Notes under the pieces: generated by a model
Told to the model about the DNA's origin: nothing
Databases searched by the model: none
What the model saw: only the letters and a program-made list of their open reading frames with translations
Position numbers and translations under genes: made by a program
Source of the DNA: Anaerolineae bacterium
Lineage (GTDB): Bacteria; Chloroflexota; Anaerolineae; B4-G1; DUEL01
Direction: 5' to 3'
DNA length: 64,000 nucleotides
Assembly: GCA_025060135.1 (NCBI GenBank)
Contig: JANXCY010000009.1
Location: forward strand, 23,433 to 87,432
Part shown: positions 61,182-64,000 of the stretch, one piece after another
How positions within the stretch are numbered: position 1 is the stretch's first letter
Layout: the number at the start of each line of letters is the position of its first letter

Positions 61182-61999
61182 GCCATCCTCCCATTCTCTC
61201 ACTCCATCACGTCTGGTTCTCCTATAACGGCGCCCACGACGTCCTTCAGGACGTCTCCCTGGAAGTGTACCCGGGCACCATCAATGCCATTCTGGGACCG
61301 AACGGCGCTGGGAAGAGCACCCTTTTGCACCTGATCCTGGGGCTATACCGGCCCCGACAGGGGGAGATTCGGGTCGGCGGACAGCCCCTGACCGCTTACT
61401 CCCGCCGGAGCCGGAGCCGCCAGATGGCCTGGGTCCCCCAGCGGGAGCACTTCCCCTTTGAGTTCCGCGTCCTGGAATATGTTCTCCTGGGCCGAACCCC
61501 GCATCTGGACTTTCTGCAAATGCCCGGGCCGGGAGATGTCCAGGCCGCCCGGCAGGCACTGGAGCGGCTGGGGATCGCCGACCTGGCTGACCGGCGCGTC
61601 TCCGCGCTGAGCGGCGGCGAGCACCAGATGGTCCTCATCGCCCGCGCCGTCGCCCAGGAGACACCGATCCTGCTCCTGGACGAGCCGACGGCCCATCTGG
61701 ACCTGGCCAATCAGCGGCGCATCCTGACGCTCCTGGAGGACCTGGCGGCCCAGGGCACAACGGTCCTCTTCACCACTCACGACCCTGAGGCCGCGCTGGC
61801 GGTCGCCGATACCTGTACGCTCATGCGGTCCGGACGGATTCTCGATCAGGGCCCCGCCGCCGAGGTCATCACCACTGAGACCCTGACCCGAACCTATGAG
61901 ACCCCGCTGCGAGTCCTCTCCGTGGATGGGGCTCGGGTCGTCCGACTGGATTTACCGCCCCGGCCACTCAGAGCGTGTCTGAAAAATAAGGTCGCATAG
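61178..61999 (+). CDS. ABC importer ATPase (FecE/BtuD type)
   Basis: A 273-aa ATPase. Walker A is GPNGAGKST, the Q-loop is VPQREHF, the signature is LSGGEHQMVLIARAVAQ, Walker B is PILLLDEPTAHLDL, and the H-loop is TTHD. The last codons run into a palindromic repeat just downstream. Translationally coupled to the permease. Confidence 0.95.
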   Translation: MSHPPILSLHHVWFSYNGAHDVLQDVSLEVYPGTINAILGPNGAGKSTLLHLILGLYRPRQGEIRVGGQPLTAYSRRSRSRQMAWVPQREHFPFEFRVLEYVLLGRTPHLDFLQMPGPGDVQAARQALERLGIADLADRRVSALSGGEHQMVLIARAVAQETPILLLDEPTAHLDLANQRRILTLLEDLAAQGTTVLFTTHDPEAALAVADTCTLMRSGRILDQGPAAEVITTETLTRTYETPLRVLSVDGARVVRLDLPPRPLRACLKNKVA

Positions 62000-62031
62000 C
62001 GCAGGCTGTGAGCCTGGCATCAAACGACCTT
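61988..62031 (+). terminator. Hairpin at the end of the importer operon, built from a repeat
   Basis: AAGGTCG...CGACCTT forms an outer 7-bp stem enclosing GCAGGCTgtgAGCCTGGC. The ATPase stop codon lies inside it. No T-run follows directly, so it may be a weak terminator or mRNA stabiliser. The inner part belongs to the GCAGGCT/AGCCTG repeat family. Confidence 0.5.
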
Positions 62032-62061
62032 AAAGCCGGTATTTCTCCGGGCTCTGGAGGC

Positions 62062-62089
62062 TGGTCAAACGTGCCCCCTGTGGTATAAT
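62062..62089 (+). promoter_or_regulatory. Promoter of the anchored-protein / histidine-kinase unit
   Basis: Perfect TATAAT (62084-62089) with TGGTCA 16 nt upstream, ~50 bp before the ATG at 62137. Confidence 0.65.
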
Positions 62090-62136
62090 GCCTACGGGTA
62101 TCCTGTGAATCTACTCAACCTCAGAAAGGGCCGGAA

Positions 62137-62586
62137 ATGAGCGATATACCGGTAACGATCTGGATTGTCGGCGGAATCGCCATCTTGATCATCGCGGTGG
62201 CCATCATCCGGCTCATCCTGGCCGCGCGCCGGATCAACCTGACCAGCCCCGAATCGCCCGATCAGCAATCAGAGTGGATGCGGACAACCCCACCGCCGGA
62301 AACGATGGCGGCCACCCAGGCCGATGGCGAGGGGATAACCCTCTATGATCACGATGCAGGCGAAAAACTCGCGGCACCGTTTGCAGAACAGATTGAGGAC
62401 ATCCTCCGCGCCCGGTTGGAAGCCGACCCGTACCTGCGGTCGCTGCAGGTGGACCTGGGAACCGGACCGGATGGCGGTCTGGAAATCTGGGTGAACGGTG
62501 TACGGTACACGGACATCCACCAGTTGCCTGATGACCGCCTGCGTCAGGCTTTCCAGGAGGCTATTGCCGACTGGCAGGCCGCCTGA
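62137..62586 (+). CDS. Small membrane-anchored protein of unknown function
   Basis: A 149-aa protein with an N-terminal membrane helix (IVGGIAILIIAVAIIRLILAA), a charged linker and a soluble C-terminal half (EDILRARLEADPYLRSLQVDLGTGPDGGLEIWVNGVRY). I do not recognise a family. The soluble part would face the cytoplasm if the helix is a signal anchor with its N-terminus outside. It is followed 50 nt later by a histidine kinase gene and may be part of its signalling. Confidence 0.65.
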   Translation: MSDIPVTIWIVGGIAILIIAVAIIRLILAARRINLTSPESPDQQSEWMRTTPPPETMAATQADGEGITLYDHDAGEKLAAPFAEQIEDILRARLEADPYLRSLQVDLGTGPDGGLEIWVNGVRYTDIHQLPDDRLRQAFQEAIADWQAA

Positions 62587-62636
62587 ACCCGACGCTCCCG
62601 TCCGGATGATGGATACCCTGCCCCGGGATACCGGGC

Positions 62637-63761
62637 ATGTTGGTCCTGCCGTTGCGTTGGTTCCTTCTTGGCCTGTTTCTGGCCATCGTCGCGGCGGTCC
62701 TTCTGGCCCTCTGGCTGGACCGTCGTCGCGCCCGGCGGCGCGCGGCGGAGACCTTCGCCGACACCGCTCTTCACGCCGTCCTGGAACGCGCTCCCTTCGG
62801 CTGGATGGTCCTGGAGAGCCCCGAGCGATATGTCTACGCCAACGAGTACGCCCGCCGTCTGTTGGAACTGGAATCTTCCTCCGGCCCGGTCCCGGCCGTG
62901 GAGTGGGGCTTTCTGCTGGACGACGATCGCGCCGACGTCCGGCGGGGACGGGCCCCCAAAGGCCGCTATCGTGTCCTTCGCCTTCCCTCCGGCCGGGCCG
63001 TCCGCTGGTGGCTGATGTCCGGCGAACGATGGGACTATCTCTTTCTGCTGGACGTTACCTCCCAGTATGAGGCCGAGGAGGCCCGCACCCAACTCTTCGC
63101 CGGTCTCTCCCACGAATTGCGGACCCCCGTGGGCGCCATCCTCACCCATCTGGAAATCCTCCGCCTGCCCGATATCCCCGAGGAGGCCAAGCGCCAATCC
63201 CTGCATCTGCTCCAGACCGAGACCCGGCGGCTGGCCCGGATGGTCCACCTGATGCTGGAACTGGGCCGTCTGGAGACCTCCCCGGAGATAGACCGGCGTC
63301 CGGTAGACCTGGCGGACCTGGCGGAACGGGCGATTTCCTCCCTGGCCTCCCAGGCGCAGGAGCGGGGCATTCATTTCTCCCTGGAGGCCGACACGCCTCT
63401 CCCCACCGTCTGGGGCGACCCGGACCGGCTGATGCAGGTCTTCCTGAACCTGCTGGATAACGTCCTCAAACATTGCCGTCCAGGTGACCGGGCGACCGTT
63501 ATCCTCCGGCGGGCCGAAGGGGGCGTGCTCTGCGCCGTCCGGGACACCGGACCAGGCATCCCGGCGGAACATTTGCCGCACGTTACCCGTCGTTTCTATC
63601 GGGCGGCGAAGCAGGAAGTGGAGGGGAGCGGGCTGGGCCTGGCGCTGGTGGAGGAAATCCTGCGCCGTCACGGAAGTCGCCTGGAGATTTCCAGCCGAAT
63701 GGAGGGAGAGACCGGGACATGCGTCCAATTCGTCCTGCCGACCATGCCCTTCAGGCTGTGA
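62637..63761 (+). CDS. PAS-domain sensor histidine kinase (PhoR-like)
   Basis: A 374-aa kinase. One N-terminal membrane helix (WFLLGLFLAIVAAVLLALWL) is followed by a PAS-like domain (LERAPFGWMVLESPERYVYANEYARRLLEL). The HisKA has GLSHELRTPVGAIL (His ~159). The ATPase N-box is NLLDNVLKHC, G1 DTGPGIP, F-box RFYRA and G2 GSGLGLALVEEI. No extracytoplasmic sensor domain is present. No adjacent response regulator is visible within the window. Confidence 0.9.
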   Translation: MLVLPLRWFLLGLFLAIVAAVLLALWLDRRRARRRAAETFADTALHAVLERAPFGWMVLESPERYVYANEYARRLLELESSSGPVPAVEWGFLLDDDRADVRRGRAPKGRYRVLRLPSGRAVRWWLMSGERWDYLFLLDVTSQYEAEEARTQLFAGLSHELRTPVGAILTHLEILRLPDIPEEAKRQSLHLLQTETRRLARMVHLMLELGRLETSPEIDRRPVDLADLAERAISSLASQAQERGIHFSLEADTPLPTVWGDPDRLMQVFLNLLDNVLKHCRPGDRATVILRRAEGGVLCAVRDTGPGIPAEHLPHVTRRFYRAAKQEVEGSGLGLALVEEILRRHGSRLEISSRMEGETGTCVQFVLPTMPFRL

Positions 63762-64000
63762 CCGCCATCCTTCGTCGCTGGGGGTGGCTGCTGGGCCTGG
63801 CGCTGGCGCTCCTGGCCTGCGCGCTGATCCCCATCCCCGGCTACGTGGTCATTGCACCAGGGGGAGGCGGCCCCGCCATCCCTGCCCTCCTGGGCCCCCA
63901 GATGCGCCTGGACCCGCCCTTCGCCCGCCCCGGCGACGAGGTCCGCCTCCACGTCACCGACCGCTCTCCCTGGGCCTACGTTCTCCTGACCGTGAACGGT
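63719..64000 (+). CDS. Membrane-anchored or secreted protein (partial)
   Basis: Reads MRPIRPADHALQAVTAILRRWGW followed by a hydrophobic segment (LLGLALALLACALIPIPGYVVIA) and a Pro/Gly-rich start of an extracytoplasmic region, then leaves the window. The ATG at 63719 has GGAGGGAG about 10 nt upstream and overlaps the kinase by 43 nt; a GTG at 63758 overlapping the kinase stop (GTGA) is the alternative. The LACAL stretch may be a lipobox. Function cannot be judged from 94 codons. Confidence 0.65.
   Translation, partial: MRPIRPADHALQAVTAILRRWGWLLGLALALLACALIPIPGYVVIAPGGGGPAIPALLGPQMRLDPPFARPGDEVRLHVTDRSPWAYVLLTVNG

Overview
The window looks like a chromosomal segment of a Chloroflexota bacterium, most likely Anaerolineae-like and perhaps thermophilic. 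The basis is high GC, Arg/Glu-rich proteins, secreted proteins ending in a YLPVVLRN-type tail, a Tad pilus locus without an outer-membrane secretin, PTPS-related/GT39-like membrane proteins, and an archaeal-type methionine adenosyltransferase. This placement is inference; no rRNA is present.

Layout. 1-4.5 kb: heat-shock operon hrcA-grpE-dnaK-dnaJ (minus; dnaJ runs off the edge). 5-10 kb: two translationally coupled large membrane proteins that share a duplicated C-terminal domain and each carry a palindromic repeat read in frame. 10-12.7 kb: a DNA methyltransferase remnant, a perfect CIRCE operator with its own minus-strand promoter, and ftsH (plus). 12.5-15.4 kb: a broken PKD/RHS-repeat gene. 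15.5-17.7 kb: tRNA-Arg(TCT) and two conserved unknown genes. 18-19.5 kb: archaeal-type MAT behind a complete SAM-I riboswitch and terminator, divergent from a two-subunit fumarase (19.7-21.2 kb). 21.2-22.3 kb: tRNA-Pro(GGG) and a nitroreductase-like gene. 22.4-29.3 kb: a seven-gene minus-strand cluster (site-2 protease, HEAT protein, peptidase-MA protein, CNNM/CorC protein, DUF951, MGDG-synthase-like glycosyltransferase, mobB). 29.4-31.4 kb: degV and a GNAT gene. 31.5-35.5 kb: tkt, pfkB-type kinase and fdhD, overlapping. 35.7-40.9 kb: membrane-anchored NACHT-HEAT protein, NTP-transferase-like protein, hpf, comF.

40.9-56 kb is the most distinctive region: a Tad pilus system in two transcription units. 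One holds assembly proteins (cpaB, cpaE, cpaF, tadB, tadC). The other encodes surface proteins: a 1080-aa TadE fusion, a secreted repeat protein, a small anchored protein, a normal TadE, and a TadG-like von Willebrand protein with a carbohydrate-binding-like insertion. Two copies of a ~150-bp element sit in the gaps of this region. A soluble DegS/DegU-type two-component pair is transcribed divergently from it (56.3-58.2 kb).

58.4-62 kb: a PadR-type regulator followed by a BtuF/FecB-type iron-siderophore/cobalamin-like ABC importer. 62.1-64 kb: a small anchored protein, a PAS histidine kinase and a partial membrane protein. Most genes are on the minus strand. The long plus-strand ORFs opposite dnaK, tkt, cpaF and the TadE fusion are antisense shadows.
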